DNA of 64,000 bases from NCBI RefSeq assembly GCF_004193775.1, contig NC_041008.1, positions 3,040,958-3,104,957 of the forward strand. The letters are read 5' to 3'. The translations under genes were made by a program, and so were the position numbers. Origin of the DNA: Glycine soja. Taxonomy: Eukaryota; Streptophyta; Magnoliopsida; Fabales; Fabaceae. Under the pieces are notes generated by a model. The model was not told where the DNA came from and ran no database searches. It saw only the letters and a program-made list of their open reading frames with translations. Shown in pieces: positions 25,401 through 37,685 of this stretch (position 1 is its first letter; every line of letters starts with the position of its first letter).

Positions 25401-25844
25401 ATGGAACTGAATTAAGCATGCATGCCTTGACCCTTGAGATGCCATTAATGGTTATCCTTTAACGAAGTTGCTATACTATTATACAAATGCCATCTTTGCG
25501 TAATGCTCTTCAGTTTGCATGCTTTTGTGGGTTGCAAATTCATGCAGTTCCTGTTTACTGAATCCCTTTGTCCTTGACTTTATAAAAGTGGGAATTATTA
25601 CTGTTCTAAAATGAGAAATTTTATAAGTTATAAATTCAGTTTCCATTATTATACTGACATGTATTTTTATTTTGGTATATAGATAAATTTGCGGAAGCAT
25701 GGTACGGCTCCCATTCCTGAGAAAATTTTGCTGCGTGTAAGAGAGCTTGCTGAGATGAATTCTCAAGTGCCTCCAAATTATAGCTCAAGCCAGTTAGCAT
25801 CTGGTGGAGGGAGTGTGCATGGAGATAGATCGGGGTACTTGTAA
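19407..25844 (+). CDS. TRF-like (TRFL) Myb-domain protein, possible telomere-repeat binding family
   Basis: Coding exons: 19407-19535, 20329-20503, 21068-21111, 22153-23103, 24065-24196, 24823-25113, 25247-25309, 25683-25844, giving 648 aa; a non-coding first exon ends at 19030. The protein opens METVVGIEDNDDGKFEDSGV. The middle is acidic/Ser-rich and probably disordered, with basic clusters KRIRRPTKRY and RVRRSRPRK that could be nuclear localisation signals. A C-terminal Myb/SANT domain (about 528-590) starts RRKHHRAWTLVEVIKLVEG and carries the telobox-type VDLKDKWRNLLKA, followed by ILLRVRELAEM. This layout fits the plant TRFL3/TRFL6 group. A nuclear, DNA-binding role is inferred from the domain; binding to telomeric repeats by this member is not shown. 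It is the + strand neighbour of the DRG GTPase gene. All exon joins keep frame. Confidence 0.88.
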
Positions 25845-25849
25845 ATAAA

Positions 25850-27190
25850 TACTAAATTCCTTATCAGGCAACAAAAAAAAAATATTAAAAAACTAATTTC
25901 TGAACTTTGTTAGACCAATCCTTTCTTGGATGCATAGAGAGTAAGTAGATGCAATCTTGTAGACAGTTGAGAGATTGATTAGATGTTTATGCACTGAAAC
26001 GTTGAATAGAATCGTGTCACTTTTTGGTTCTCACTGTTTTGATGGTTGTAAATTTTGGTTCTCACTTTTAAATTACAATCGTGTTCGTTTAATACTAGAC
26101 TTGGCGTTGTATTTCTGTTTTAATGCTGTTAATCGAATGGTTTAATGAATTTTGCAACTATCTGAATAATAAGGGAAAAGGTGCAACACTTTACTAATCT
26201 TACTTTCTAGGGTTGATTTAGAAATCAATCAAATGGTAATAAATTTGTGAAAATAAAAACAGGTTTGTGCAAGTTTGAGACTTTTAATGTCAAAAAGTGT
26301 TTTCGATTGAATAGAAGTTTATTTTCATTCGTGGAATCTTTATTTTGTCCAGTTGAACATGGTTTTTGTAAAAGGTAAGAATGCATTTTGTTTTAAGAAT
26401 TTAATTAGAATAAATTAATAGATTAATAATGTAAAAAGTACATTGTTATCTAATAGATTAGTGACTATTGTAATAATTATTTATAAAGTTATATTTATAA
26501 TGATTTTCTGATAGTGTGATAGTCTTCTGCTGGTAGTATTTATTTATTATAATTTCTTGAGAGAACACTGTATTTAAGAAGAGTAAATGTTAACCATTTT
26601 GGATTTGATCAAACTCTAGCTAGCATTATACAGAGACTAATATTATTTATGAAGTGACTGTTAACTTTAAATAAAATATTATTAACGAATGAAATTATAT
26701 TTTGAAGCCTCATGCAATGGTTTTATTAATTTCTCTCCTGGGCTAGAAATGGAGAAAGAAATGTGTTTGGAAAAAACTTGCACTCAACGTTCACTCAAAT
26801 GGCAGGCCATAGTTACTTTTATGTTTTATTGCATGGAAAAATGAGATTGTTCATTTGAAGTGGACACACCTAAAAAAGTTGGAATGGAGGAGGAAAAATT
26901 ATTTTCATCTCATTCCACCCTAAGTAGAGAGAAGGAAAAGATGAGAGATATTAGATGGATTGTGCTATTCTATTTTATTTCATTTTGAACAATTTTAAAA
27001 AGACTTAATTATTGTGGTCCCTTAATTATTTTAGAATGTTCAATTAGGTTCTATTTTCGAAACCTCTAATTTTCAAAAATTTCTCAATCAGGTCCTTTTT
27101 GTTGAATTAAGTTTGACGACTGATAAAAATTCGAAGGTTCAATTTTGTTTCTCTATTTATATATTTGGTCAGCCCTAATTTGACATTGAT
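25850..27190. other. Spacer between the TRF-like and DRG genes
   Basis: No coding frame was seen. The first few hundred bases should hold the TRF-like 3' UTR. The stretch 27000-27180 (GGTCCCTTAATTATTTTAG and similar) resembles old retroelement debris but could not be assigned. Confidence 0.5.
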
Positions 27191-27198
27191 TTATGTAA

Positions 27199-27357
27199 AG
27201 GTGTTGTTAGGTGCATCCAGCCAACACTTAAGATGAAATGACAAAAATAACTTGAAAGGCTTACGGACCACCCTCACGCACACCCATCACAAATACGAAA
27301 AAAAACACAGGCAGTTTTGATATTTTAAGAAAATTCTGGGTGCACCTAGAAACACCC
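27199..27357. mobile_element. Mutator-type MITE, 159 bp, with perfect 9-bp target duplication
   Basis: The terminal inverted repeats are AGGTGTTGTTAGGTGCATCC on the left and, reverse-complemented, GGGTGTTTCTAGGTGCACCC on the right. A perfect 9-bp duplication TTTATGTAA flanks it (27190-27198 and 27358-27366), the length expected for Mutator-like elements. Both ends also match the two ends of the larger MULE at 44.2-47.5 kb, including the adjoining TTAAGATGAAATGACAAA and ATCAAAACTGCC blocks. It sits just upstream of the DRG leader. Confidence 0.85.
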
Positions 27358-27650
27358 TTTATGTAAGTATAATTAGGCTGGCCCAATAAGAGTTCTCAAT
27401 ATAAAACTTTGCCCAAAAAGAGGATGTTAAAGCTGGGCCTGAAATAATAATACTACTCCAATATTCTCTTCTCAAACCTACTCTTCTATCTTTCGCTCTC
27501 CCCCTCTGCGTTTCTGACAGTGTTACTGTGTGTGTTTTCCGGTGAGAGCTAAGATCGTAGCTTGTTTTTTTTTTTTTTTCTGTCTCTTCTTTGATTCTTC
27601 TGCTTAAGCTTAGCTGATTACCCTTTTGCTGGTTACAGCGGAAAATCAAA

Positions 27651-30600
27651 ATGGGTATCATTGAAAAGATCAAAGAAATTGAAGCCGAGATGGCTCGGAC
27701 ACAGAAAAATAAAGCCACAGGTACTCATTCACTGCCTTCTGTTTTCATTCTATTAACCATACAATTCCCCCAAAAAAATGTTTTTTTTGTTGGGTTTTTG
27801 TTTTTTCTCTTACTTTTTTTTTAAAATAATTATTTGGTCCTATGGTCTAGTTTTGGGTTGGGGTTTATCTTCTATGTCATGTTGTGTTTGATAATTTCGT
27901 GATTGTTAATGCATTTGAATTTGGGTATTGTGCAGAGTATCATCTTGGGCAGCTCAAGGCTAAAATAGCAAAATTAAGGACACAATTATTGGAGCCTCCA
28001 AAAGTATGTTGTTATTTAGTTACTGTTTATATCATATTGTTATTCTAAGTTTGCTATTACTCGATCTCTTGTGATGATTTATGCAAGCTTTTGTTGTATG
28101 TTTATCTTCTCTTAACTGATCATTGAATGGCACTTGTCCTTTTAACTTGGTTAGTTTGATTCGTGATACTTCTTATCCTTTTGCAAAAATGAGAAACCTG
28201 ATTGCATGTGCAAGCAAAAGACTTTAAATTGTGGTTGCAGTTAAGGCTTAGCTGTGGTCCACAACCACAGCCTAATGCAGTTTGCATCAACCACTGCAAC
28301 CAGGATGTTTTGGCTCTTCACATGATGCAATTCACAATTCAAGACTACTAGAATGATTTCATAGATTTCTAGTAGATGTTTTACTTTTCTGTAGAGTGAG
28401 GTCTGTTTTAATATTTGTAGATTAGGAAAGGAGAAAATATGCTTTGTCTAACTTTTTGCATTGACGGTATTTTGGCCTTTGCCAGAATAATAATCAGACC
28501 CTAAACTTTTATTTCTAGTTGTATTGTTGTTTGACCTACTGAAGAATTTATGCTCCTGCCACTACTTCATTAGCATACATTCTTAGAAGAGAGAACAATG
28601 ACAAATGCCTAGCCAGAGGCGATTGGTGGCTTTCCTCTGTCTATGATCTCGGTTTCCCCAGTCTTGGAATTCTTTTAAGAAGTAATGGATTTGTCTGAAT
28701 TTTGGAATTCTTGTATCAATTTCTATTTATTAATTTTGAAGGCATCAGTAGGAAGAATAAAATTTTATAGCAATGTTTTTTTTTTGTTGGGTTATGGAAT
28801 AGTGTTTACTGTTTATGGATGGACTGAGATGCTGGATTCTGTTATCTAAAACTCCTTCCCCATAATTTTTTAGTAGTGCAACTGCCTTCTTGACTTATAT
28901 CTACATGGTAGCTTAGCACAACAATTTTCAGTGATTTTTTTCTTTTCAATTTACTCAATTGTTCTGTTTTTTTTTGTTTCCTTGAGTTTGTTTTTTATGT
29001 TTTCTTTTTTTTTCTTTGTTTTAGGAGGACTTCTTATTCTTGTTTAGTAATCCTCTTTGTCCTGACAAATTCTTATAACTATTGTACTTGGAATCTGGTT
29101 AGTTAGTGAATCTTTTAGACTTTTATAGATTCTTTTCAGCGTACCTAGGTTTCTCAATTTTTTGTCTGCCACAGCTTGCTATTCTTCTGTAGACATTTTT
29201 ATAGGGTGTGATATATTAACTTGTTATCAATTTCTGTAATAGGGTTCTAGTGGAGGTGGAGAAGGATTTGAAGTTACAAAATTCGGTCATGGACGTGTTG
29301 CACTGATTGGATTTCCAAGGTCTGTCTTCAAAAAAGACTCTTTCCCATTAATTTTCTTAATTGATTACAGTTACATTGGGCTATATTTCCTTGAATGATT
29401 GTAAATAAGTTGTGTGTGTGTGTACTTGTTTTGGTGTCTGCTTAAATTTTATGTGGGCTATTTAAACTACTAACCCTTTCCATTTTTCCTTTTCATTGTT
29501 CCAGTGTGGGGAAGTCTACTCTTTTGACAATGTTAACGGGCACACATTCTGAAGCTGCATCTTATGAGTTTACTACTTTGACCTGTATTCCTGGGATTAT
29601 ACACTATAATGATACTAAAATTCAGTTACTCGATCTTCCTGGAATTATTGAAGGTGCATCTGAAGGCAAGGGACGTGGAAGACAGGTAAAACTAAAATTG
29701 CTTATTTCTATCATGCCAAGGATGGTGTTTTATTTTTTCTTTTAATTGATAATCAATTTGAAAATAGTGCTGTTATACTTCCTAATACAGCAAACAGAGG
29801 TGTCTAGTGTTTACTGAGCAGAATGTGATTTCAGTTACCTCTAACTCAACTTAATTGGGGCCAATTAGAATTGGTTGACAGTGTCTCGGAAAAAGGCTAC
29901 CTTTGTAGGGGCTTACTAGAACGGCTGAGTGAAGCGTCATAAAGTGCAACCATGAGACGTTAGCTCTTAGGTGGTTGAGATCCCACATTGACTAGAGATA
30001 TGGCCTAAATAGTGCTTATAAGGTTTAGGCAGTCCTCACCTTACAAGGCAGTTTTGTGGGGTTGAGTTGGACACAAAGCCCAAATTTTAAGAGAATATCA
30101 AAACCTATCATAAATCCGTTGTTGGCCCACCTGCATTGCCACGCTCCAAGCCTATCCCTTGGGTGTGAGGGGGTGTGTTGGAAAGCCGCCTTAGTTGCAA
30201 GCTCCCTTGCTCACCTTAATTCTGGCCTTTCAGAATTGGTTCAGTGTCTCAAAACGGGCTACTAGGAGAGGTTGACTTTAAAGGTTGAGTGAAGTGTTGT
30301 ATAGTGCAGCTCTGGGATGTTGGTCCTTAGGTGGTTTGAGATTCCACATCAACTATAGATATGGCCTAAAGTGCTTATAAGATTTGAGTAATCCTCAAAT
30401 TCTAAGATGATGCTTCGTTCTTTTTGGTCATTGTTTGGAAAGCGTGGCTTCCTTATCATTAACAATGCAGGATTTTTGTTTTCTGAATGTTTTCTCAGGT
30501 TATTGCTGTTGCTAAATCTTCAGACATAGTATTGATGGTTCTTGATGCTTCCAAAGTAAGTGCCGTTTTACATTTTCTAAAGCTGCCTTTTACTCTTTAT

Positions 30601-33542
30601 GTTGTTACTATTGCTAGTTGATAAAATGATATGTTGCTCATTGCAGTAAATTACTATTCTAACTAGGGATAACAAGTAGCTAAGATCGTGTTGACTCTTT
30701 AAGCATTATTATTAAAGACACCCTCCAAACAGGCCCAAGAACTAAATTAGTTGCCTTTTCATTTTGCAATTTACTCACTGGCATGGCCACTTTTAATTGT
30801 TTTTTTGTACATATATATTCACTTGCATAATTCTTTTTATCCTATATTGCTAGTACACAAGATAATAATTATATTAATGGATAATGTTTCTTACTTTGTG
30901 TTCCACTTAGTAAATAATAAATGTGAGTTCTGCATATTTTCCTTTTCCCCTTTTCTTTTCATTTCTTTAACAGGTCTCCTACCATGCAAAGAATAGTGCT
31001 AGCATATCACAATGCTTTTGTGTCTGCTCACTATTTTGTGATCCATTTTCTCAATCAATGTTGCATTTGAAATTGCTTCAGAGTTACAATTTTTAGATAA
31101 ATTATAAAAGTATTTATTTGAATGTAAATTGCAAACTCTCAATTTTCTTGCCATGACCTTTTTTTTTTGTGTCAGAGTGAGGGTCATAGGCAAATATTGA
31201 CCAAAGAGCTCGAAGCTGTGGGCTTGCGGTTAAACAAGAGACCACCTCAGGTAAGATTGTGCCTCACTGCCCCATTATTTTAGAGTATGTGACATGAAGC
31301 ATATATTTTATGTATAGCATTAGCATAATGATCTGAGTTGGATTTATATATTTCTGTCATCATTTTCTCATTAATTTGGAGCTTTATATTTCTTGGCAGA
31401 TATATTTTAAAAAGAAAAAGACGGGGGGCATTTCATTCAACAGCACTTTGCCTTTGACTCATGTGGATGAGAAGCTTTGTTATCAGATTCTGCACGAGTA
31501 CAAGATTCACAATGCAGAGGTATATATCAAACTGTAAAGTAATGTCAATTGCAATTGTGGAATATTCTAATCATGCAATTATAGTTCACAAATACATGTT
31601 AAATTTGCAATTTTACGGCTGGGGTACTTCCATAGTTTGTTTAAATGGCGCAGTGCAAGTGTAGTAAATTGTGACGCTTGGATGATTGGTGATTTAAGCA
31701 TGCTTTGTTTACCATATGGTAGTATGGTTGTATAGATTATTACTGTGAAAGGCCAACCCTCACAAAACCTTAAACTGTTTGCTGGTGGTCTGTGAATGAA
31801 TTTATATCTCTTACTTGTTGCTTCACACAGCCTTTTGGTCACAGGGTATGCACGAATTTGCCGGCTCACTTGTGTTGAAATATAGTTTTATTATAAACTA
31901 TAAAGAACAGGAGCAACAAAGATGATACTCCTAATTGCTTCATCATAGAGGCTTTAATACAAGGTCAAAGACTAACACTTCTAAAAACTTAAACTCCAGG
32001 CAAAGAGCAGAGAATGATTTTAGTTCTAACAATTAGTTTAATATTCCTAAATATTTTTTATTTGCTATAGTCATTGTTTTCTTTCTGGAAAGAGGAGAAC
32101 ATATTTGTCCATGAATAAAAGTGGAAATATGCAGTATTTCCATTCTTAATGATGTTTGAAGAATGAAAAACTTAGTAAACATGGTATAAACAAAAAGCCA
32201 CTTTGCATTTGCTGCCTGAAAATATTAATGAACTCCTTATCTGTGACTTCATTTTCTTCTGCAATTTGTTTATATTTTGTGACTTCATTTTACTGAGTGG
32301 ATCGATATTGCAAAGTTTAATCCTTGATAGCACTTGTTCCTTTAAGTTACTGTCTTTCCATGTAGAAATGAAGTTCCATGTTAATGAAAACTGTGATTAT
32401 GAAAAGCAGAGCTAGGACTATCTAGGCTAGTCATGCTATAACTGGCTTTTATCAGTGATGGAACCACATCATCTTGATAAACTTTGTAATTTCCATTACT
32501 GCATTTACTATAGTATAATTGAATACCTGTTTTCTGTTACCAACCTATGTCAAGGGAGTTAGCTTACAATTTTACTTGCAGATCCTTTTCCGTGAGGATG
32601 CTACAGTGGATGATCTCATAGATGTCATTGAAGGAAACCGAAAATACATGAAGTGTGTATATGTCTACAACAAGATAGATGTTATTGGTATTGATGATGT
32701 GGACAGATTAGCCCGTCAACCAAATTCTGTTGTCATTAGCTGCAATTTGAAGGTAGGTTAATATTTTCATTGTCTGAAGAAGAAAGAGCATTAGGCTTTA
32801 GCAAATCTGTTTTTCCTTTCTCACCCTTTTTTTGCATGTTGGTAACACTACTAACACATTGTCTTGTTGTAAACAGCTGAACTTAGACAGACTGCTTGCA
32901 AGGATGTGGGATGAAATGGGTCTGGTTAGAGTTTACACAAAACCACAAGGCCAGCAGCCTGATTTTGGTGATCCTGTGGTTCTTTCTGCTGTATGTTGCA
33001 TTAACATTATGCTTACTATGAACTAGTATCCCTTATTCTATTTAACTATTTTGAAAACCTTTGGATCCTTTTTTTTAAATCTTCTAATCCATCATATAGA
33101 GATGTCACTTTCTCTGGCAAAAATTGTTGTAGGATAGAGGTGGCTGCACTGTAGAAGACTTCTGCAACCATATACACAGAAGTTTGGTGAAGGATGTGAA
33201 GTATGTTCTGGTCTGGGGTACTAGTGCAAGGCATTACCCGCAGCACTGTGGTCTTAGTCACAATCTTCATGACGAGGATGTTGTTCAGATTGTGAAGAAA
33301 AAGGTCAGGAAAGCCAACCCTTCATCTTGTTTTCTGTTCTCTGACTGATTGATACATCAAATTTTCTGTTGTCTACTTGCTGCTTGCTGCACACCTTTGT
33401 ATTTCTGATGTTGAGAGATTGAATGTGATATATATGTATCCTTCAGGAAAAGGAAGAGGGAGGAAGGGGACGATTTAAATCACATTCCAATGCTCCTGCC
33501 AGGATATCTGACAGAGAGAAGAAGGCACCACTGAAGACATAA
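27651..33542 (+). CDS. Developmentally regulated GTP-binding protein (DRG2-type OBG-family GTPase)
   Basis: Eleven coding exons: 27651-27720, 27936-28003, 29243-29319, 29505-29685, 30499-30555, 31176-31250, 31400-31519, 32582-32752, 32877-32990, 33133-33303, 33447-33542, giving 399 aa, the usual DRG length. It starts [19 protein letters not shown] motifs: P-loop GFPSVGKST (69-77), G3 DLPG (115-118), G4 NKID (246-249). A TGS domain covers the C-terminal part ([12 protein letters not shown]...DPVVLSA), and the basic end is [16 protein letters not shown]. DRGs are conserved cytosolic GTPases linked to ribosomes and RNA and usually stabilised by DFRP partners; that is family knowledge. The leader has its own intron (27542-27638). 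A polyadenylation-type AATAAA lies at 33893-33898. Every key residue is present. Confidence 0.95.
29880..30410. repeat. Two diverged copies of a dispersed repeat inside DRG intron 4
   Basis: The block with GGTGGTTGAGATCCCACATT, ACTAGAGATATGGCCTAAA, TGCTTATAAGGTTT occurs at about 29886-30045 and again, more diverged, at about 30245-30410. Both copies start with GTGTCTC and share GGTTGAGTGAAG/GGCTGAGTGAAG. This looks like a high-copy legume repeat, but no termini or target duplications were identified. Confidence 0.55.
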
Positions 33543-33899
33543 TTATATGACACAGCCTGTGATTTCATCATTGATTTTTGCCTAGTGGATGGGAAAAATG
33601 ACTATAGGTGATGATACATCCAAAGGCAAAGGTTCTTATCTTGATTGCTCATGCAACATAGGATTGAAAATTCCTCCTGAGCACTAAGTGGGGCACCTAT
33701 ATTTTTTTGTCACCCAAGTGTTGTAACATCCCCTCCCCCTCTTTTGAATAATAGTTTTTATCAGTTATGAAGTGTGCATCTATGATTTGAAGAGAAGCAG
33801 AAAGTAAAGGAAACGGGTACTGCATCTTGAAAATTGTGTGTATTTTGACCAATTCAGGGTGAAAAATGGATTTGCTCCCTTGGCAAAACTTGAATAAAG

Positions 33900-35079
33900 T
33901 TGAGCCGAAAGATCTCAATTCAGGATAAATTTATGAGGAATTGAGGTATCTTTTTTAGAAAATGGTTAATTGGGAAAGATACATGTATTTGATATCCTGT
34001 CCAAGGAAGAGACCGCAATCCTAGGAGCCTTGTCAAATGGTAATTCAACATAGATTTTACATTTTGGAACCAAGGCAATTTTGAAGCAGCTTTGGTGATA
34101 ATTAATTCAACCAGCAAAAAAACATGAATCATGCTTATTGACTGGTTAAATTCATTATCATTAAGCTGCTTATAGCAAACAATTTCCATAATGTATATAT
34201 AGCCTGGTGTGTGCCACTGCAATTTGACATCCTTTGTCCCAAGACCTCACAGTAGTTTATAGAACAATAACACGGGCAATAAGAGCAATACTTTTTTTCT
34301 TTGGAAAAAATTAATTTGTTTAGCATATTACTACTTGATCGAAATCAATCAAGTGTTCCAACTACAATTTCTAGTTCTGAATTATTAGCACCATCTAGAA
34401 CATTAAGTATCTATTGTAAAGTTACAAAAATATTTTTTTTATATTTTTTAGTGAAAAATATATGTTTCAATATAATGATTTAAAAATATAAATGTATAGT
34501 TCAGATTAATTTAAGTATATATCTTAATATCTTAATTCAAATAAGCATAAAAATAAATAAAACCCAGTCCTCAAAGCCCAATGCCAAAATCCAGCCCAAT
34601 ACTTGTTTTTGAAAAATAGTGTTGTTTTTCAAATTTGTTTCTTCCCTTTTAAAAGTGCTTGGTCTCTGATATATTTATATTAGGGAAGGATCAAACGATT
34701 CATATATGATTTAAATCAAAAACAACTTTCAATCCAAAATTGAATTTTGAGATAAAATTATTCAATTACAAGTTATTGAATGACATAATAATTTTTTTTA
34801 TCGGCAAATTATGCAATAATTGATATAAATTATATCAGTGTTATTTGATTCCTCTCCATTTATATTTATAAAAAAAAATGTCCTCTAAATACTTAAACAG
34901 AGCATTTGAAGAAATTGTGAAAATATCTTCTAATTATTTTTTATTTTCAAATTTGTGAACATTTTCAAAGTTTAATGATTTTGAATGAGAAATTGATTAC
35001 TGAATAATGTAAATTTGTTCCGAAAAACAGTTTTTAAAACAGTGATAAGGGAATCAAACATTACCTAAGCTCTCCTTTA
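33900..35079. other. Spacer downstream of the DRG gene
   Basis: AT-rich DNA with no convincing coding frame. It begins after the AATAAA at 33893-33898 that probably marks the DRG transcript end. Confidence 0.5.
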
Positions 35080-35347
35080 GACTGTGCTTGTATGGTATAA
35101 AGAAGAGAAATATGATAGATAAAAATAATAAATAAAAAAGGTGTAAATAGATGAGAAATAAAGGCAAAAGTAAAGATGTTTTAGTTGAAGAGACATAGAA
35201 AAAGATGAGAGATAAAAATAATAATAAGTAAGAAATAATACACCCATCAATTATAAATCTATTTCTCTTGCCATCAGCTGTAACAAACCTCTATCCTTTA
35301 TTTCTATCCGCTGCATATTGTTTCTGTCTACCGAAACAAACACAGCC
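35080..35347. mobile_element. Tourist/PIF-Harbinger-like MITE, 268 bp
   Basis: The left end GACTGTGCTTGTATGG and the reverse complement of the right end, GGCTGTGTTTGTTTCGG, form terminal inverted repeats. A TTA duplication flanks both sides (35077-35079 and 35348-35350), the target expected for PIF/Harbinger MITEs. The inside is AT/purine-rich without coding potential. Confidence 0.65.
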
Positions 35348-35350
35348 TTA

Positions 35351-36420
35351 ACCATGGATCCTATAACTATTGTTGGTATTTTAGTCAATAATGCTAATAA
35401 AATAATTTTTAAAAAAAAACAGATACTTAAACCAAAGAGAACATAGAGACCGACACCAGAAAAGACTATAAATACCAAAATCTACACAAGTCAAAATAAA
35501 AAGAATTAAACTCTTATTTGAATTACATTAAAGATCTTTCTTTAACTTCCTCTAAAGCTCTTTATCTTAAAAAAAAGTGTGTGTGGATGGATCCTAGGCT
35601 CAGCATCTGAACCTCCAAATAAAGACTTTAAAGTCAATTATTGCTACTTTTTCACAGTTCGGCAGAATGCCACTTTTCCTTATTTTAGTATTCTCTCTGT
35701 AGCAATTATTATGCCAATTACATTATTATCCTACCCAAAAGCCAATAAAAGTGTTCATATCAAAGAACTCCAATAATATTTCATGATTAACTGATTATGA
35801 ACAAAGACAGTCCTAATCGTGTTTGGTGACCAGGATCGAGTCAATATATGGTCGCTTTCTTTGCACACCACCAAACAAATAATGAAGAACAATATCTTAA
35901 AAGGTTGTTGTTCATTAATATTATTGAACATGTTTCTGCTTCCCCCTCATAGACGGGAAGCTGAGGAAAACAAATAAGCAAATCATTTTGAAGTTATAAA
36001 AGTTCAGCATATAAATTCCCTAGATTTTAATCCTTGCTGAAAGTGTTGGTTAAAGGCCACAATCATCAATACATGATGACATTTATTAAGCAGTAAATTA
36101 GAACCAAAGGGAAAGCAACTAGCAACAACCAACCAAATGATCAACATGCAGAACAAATGAATAACTATCCAGAACTTAACCACGAAATATCAATTGGATC
36201 TAAGAAGATCAAGCTTGGAAACTTGCCTAAATGGTCCGTGAACATGCTCCATTTCATGAAGTTAACTGAGTTACACAAAAATCACAAGTGTATAGTCCTC
36301 AAATTGAAGCTACTTTTATAAATCAGATGATTAACTAAATCTCTGGGCCTCTAAACATAAAACCAATATGGAAGACTTGGCACAAAAATAACTTTGGAGG
36401 AAGTTACACATTCACACCAA
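35351..36420. other. Spacer and probable ELF4-like 3' UTR
   Basis: No coding frame above background. The right part should contain the minus-strand 3' UTR of the ELF4-like gene; a complement of AATAAA lies near 36088 (TTTATT) and could be its polyadenylation signal. Confidence 0.4.
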
Positions 36421-36481
36421 ACAAATTCCTTCCAGCTTCAGAATAAACTTCTTGATTGCGTGAAAGCAGAAATTCAATCAA

Positions 36482-36826
36482 TCAGCTGGATCTAATTCTC
36501 TTCTGGTTGACTTTTCCATCAGACTTCAAAGTCCCACTGGAGTCACCTTCAGAAGAAGCCTCTCTGGACTTGGTAAAGGAATTAGAAAGATCAGCATAGA
36601 GATCAACCACCCTTCTGATATTGCTATTGAGCTCTCTAATCAAACCCACATTTCTACTCAGATTATCAGGCATCTTGGACTCATGATTTTGGTTTATCTC
36701 ATTGATCAGCAACCGGTTTTGATTCAAAATATCTTGAGCTTGCAATAAGCTCTTCTGAAATACCTGTAAAAGCCTGCTATCTACTTGAGTTGAATTGCCT
36801 AATTCTCCAAATATATCACCGTCCAT
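36482..36826 (-). CDS. ELF4-like circadian clock protein (DUF1313 family)
   Basis: A single uninterrupted coding exon of 114 aa, typical for the ELF4 family. The conserved helical core is intact: QKSLLQAQDILNQNRLLINE, INQNHESKMPDNLSRNVGLI, RELNSNIRRVVDLYADLS. The end (SSEGDSSGTLKSDGKVNQKR) is also typical of the ELF4-LIKE branch rather than ELF4 itself. ELF4 binds ELF3 in the evening complex with LUX and represses daytime clock genes in the nucleus; ELF4-like members are less well defined. The 5' UTR is split: a leader exon ends at 37584 (donor CAAG|GTAAGA) and joins at 36861 (TTTTTTGCAG|GATTAT). An evening element lies at 37677-37685. It is convergent with the DRG gene. Confidence 0.92.
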   Translation of the reverse strand: MDGDIFGELGNSTQVDSRLLQVFQKSLLQAQDILNQNRLLINEINQNHESKMPDNLSRNVGLIRELNSNIRRVVDLYADLSNSFTKSREASSEGDSSGTLKSDGKVNQKRIRSS

Positions 36827-36861
36827 CTCAATTACACTTAGGATTCAGTTAGCAAATAATC

Positions 36862-37583
36862 CTGCAAAAAAATAATAATAATAACAAACAATAACAAGTG
36901 AATGAAAAGCTAACACTAATAACCATGATGAATATGAAGAACAAGAAAAAGAGACAAAAATGTGAGAGTTCTTACAAAATTTAAATATAAAGAGACAATC
37001 AAGTAGGAATAGGATGCTTAATCTAGCTGATTGTTGCAGATGAGAAAAGCAATTGAAAAAGTTGACTCAGTTGGAACAGGAATTTTGGGAAACACAATGA
37101 TCAACAACACACATACTTTTACCTATTATTTCCTCTATCTCCCAAGCAAGCAAGCAAAAGGGAAGGAAGGGTTTGCATAAGATTCCAGAGACGAATCAAA
37201 AGACATCACCAGGAAGAAATACTTTTCTCTCTCACTGTCCTAAAGCAAGGGACCCTTTTCTAATTTCCACAAGAAAGAACCTTTTCCTTTTACTGTTACC
37301 AATGAAATCAAGATGGTACAGAGGAGGAAACAACACACACAACACAACACAAAACAAGCACCTAACAACCACAGTAGTGGGAATCCCAAAAGCCAAGTCA
37401 ATACCAGAATAAGTCTTCCTTTCCCAATAAAATAACACAAACCCATATAAAAAAAATAAAAACTTGATTCAACTCTGCAATTAAGAATAAACTAACCACA
37501 ATTGAAGGATGAAAGAGACAGACCCATGAGACCCAGAAACGAAAAGACGCAAACTTTTGAAGAACCCAGGAATGTGATCTTAC
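36862..37583 (-). other. 5' UTR intron of the ELF4-like gene
   Basis: Minus-strand donor AAG|GTAAGAT at 37584/37583 and acceptor TTTTTTGCAG at 36862 delimit a 722-bp leader intron. Open frames of 60-70 codons here on both strands have no recognisable family and are treated as chance. Confidence 0.6.
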
Positions 37584-37676
37584 CTTGAGAAAGTGGAGCA
37601 TCCCGGTTGTGCTAAGTGACGTGAAAAGGAGAGGGGGGAAATTTGGAATTTTGTTGGGGTTGAGAGGAAAATAGAA

Positions 37677-37685
37677 AGATATTTT
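37677..37685 (-). promoter_or_regulatory. Evening element (AAAATATCT) near the ELF4-like transcription start
   Basis: The plus strand reads AGATATTTT, so the gene's strand carries a perfect evening element, the binding site of CCA1/LHY/RVE Myb factors. It lies about 93 bp upstream of the leader splice donor within pyrimidine-rich leader or core promoter sequence. An ACGT-core site (CACGTCAC on the gene's strand) lies nearby at about 37617-37624. Confidence 0.65.

Noticed and set aside
28240..28285. Short palindrome (CTGTGGTCCACAACCACAG) in DRG intron 2 as a microRNA hairpin
   Set aside because: The arms are only about 14 bp, too short for a microRNA precursor, and nothing else supports it.
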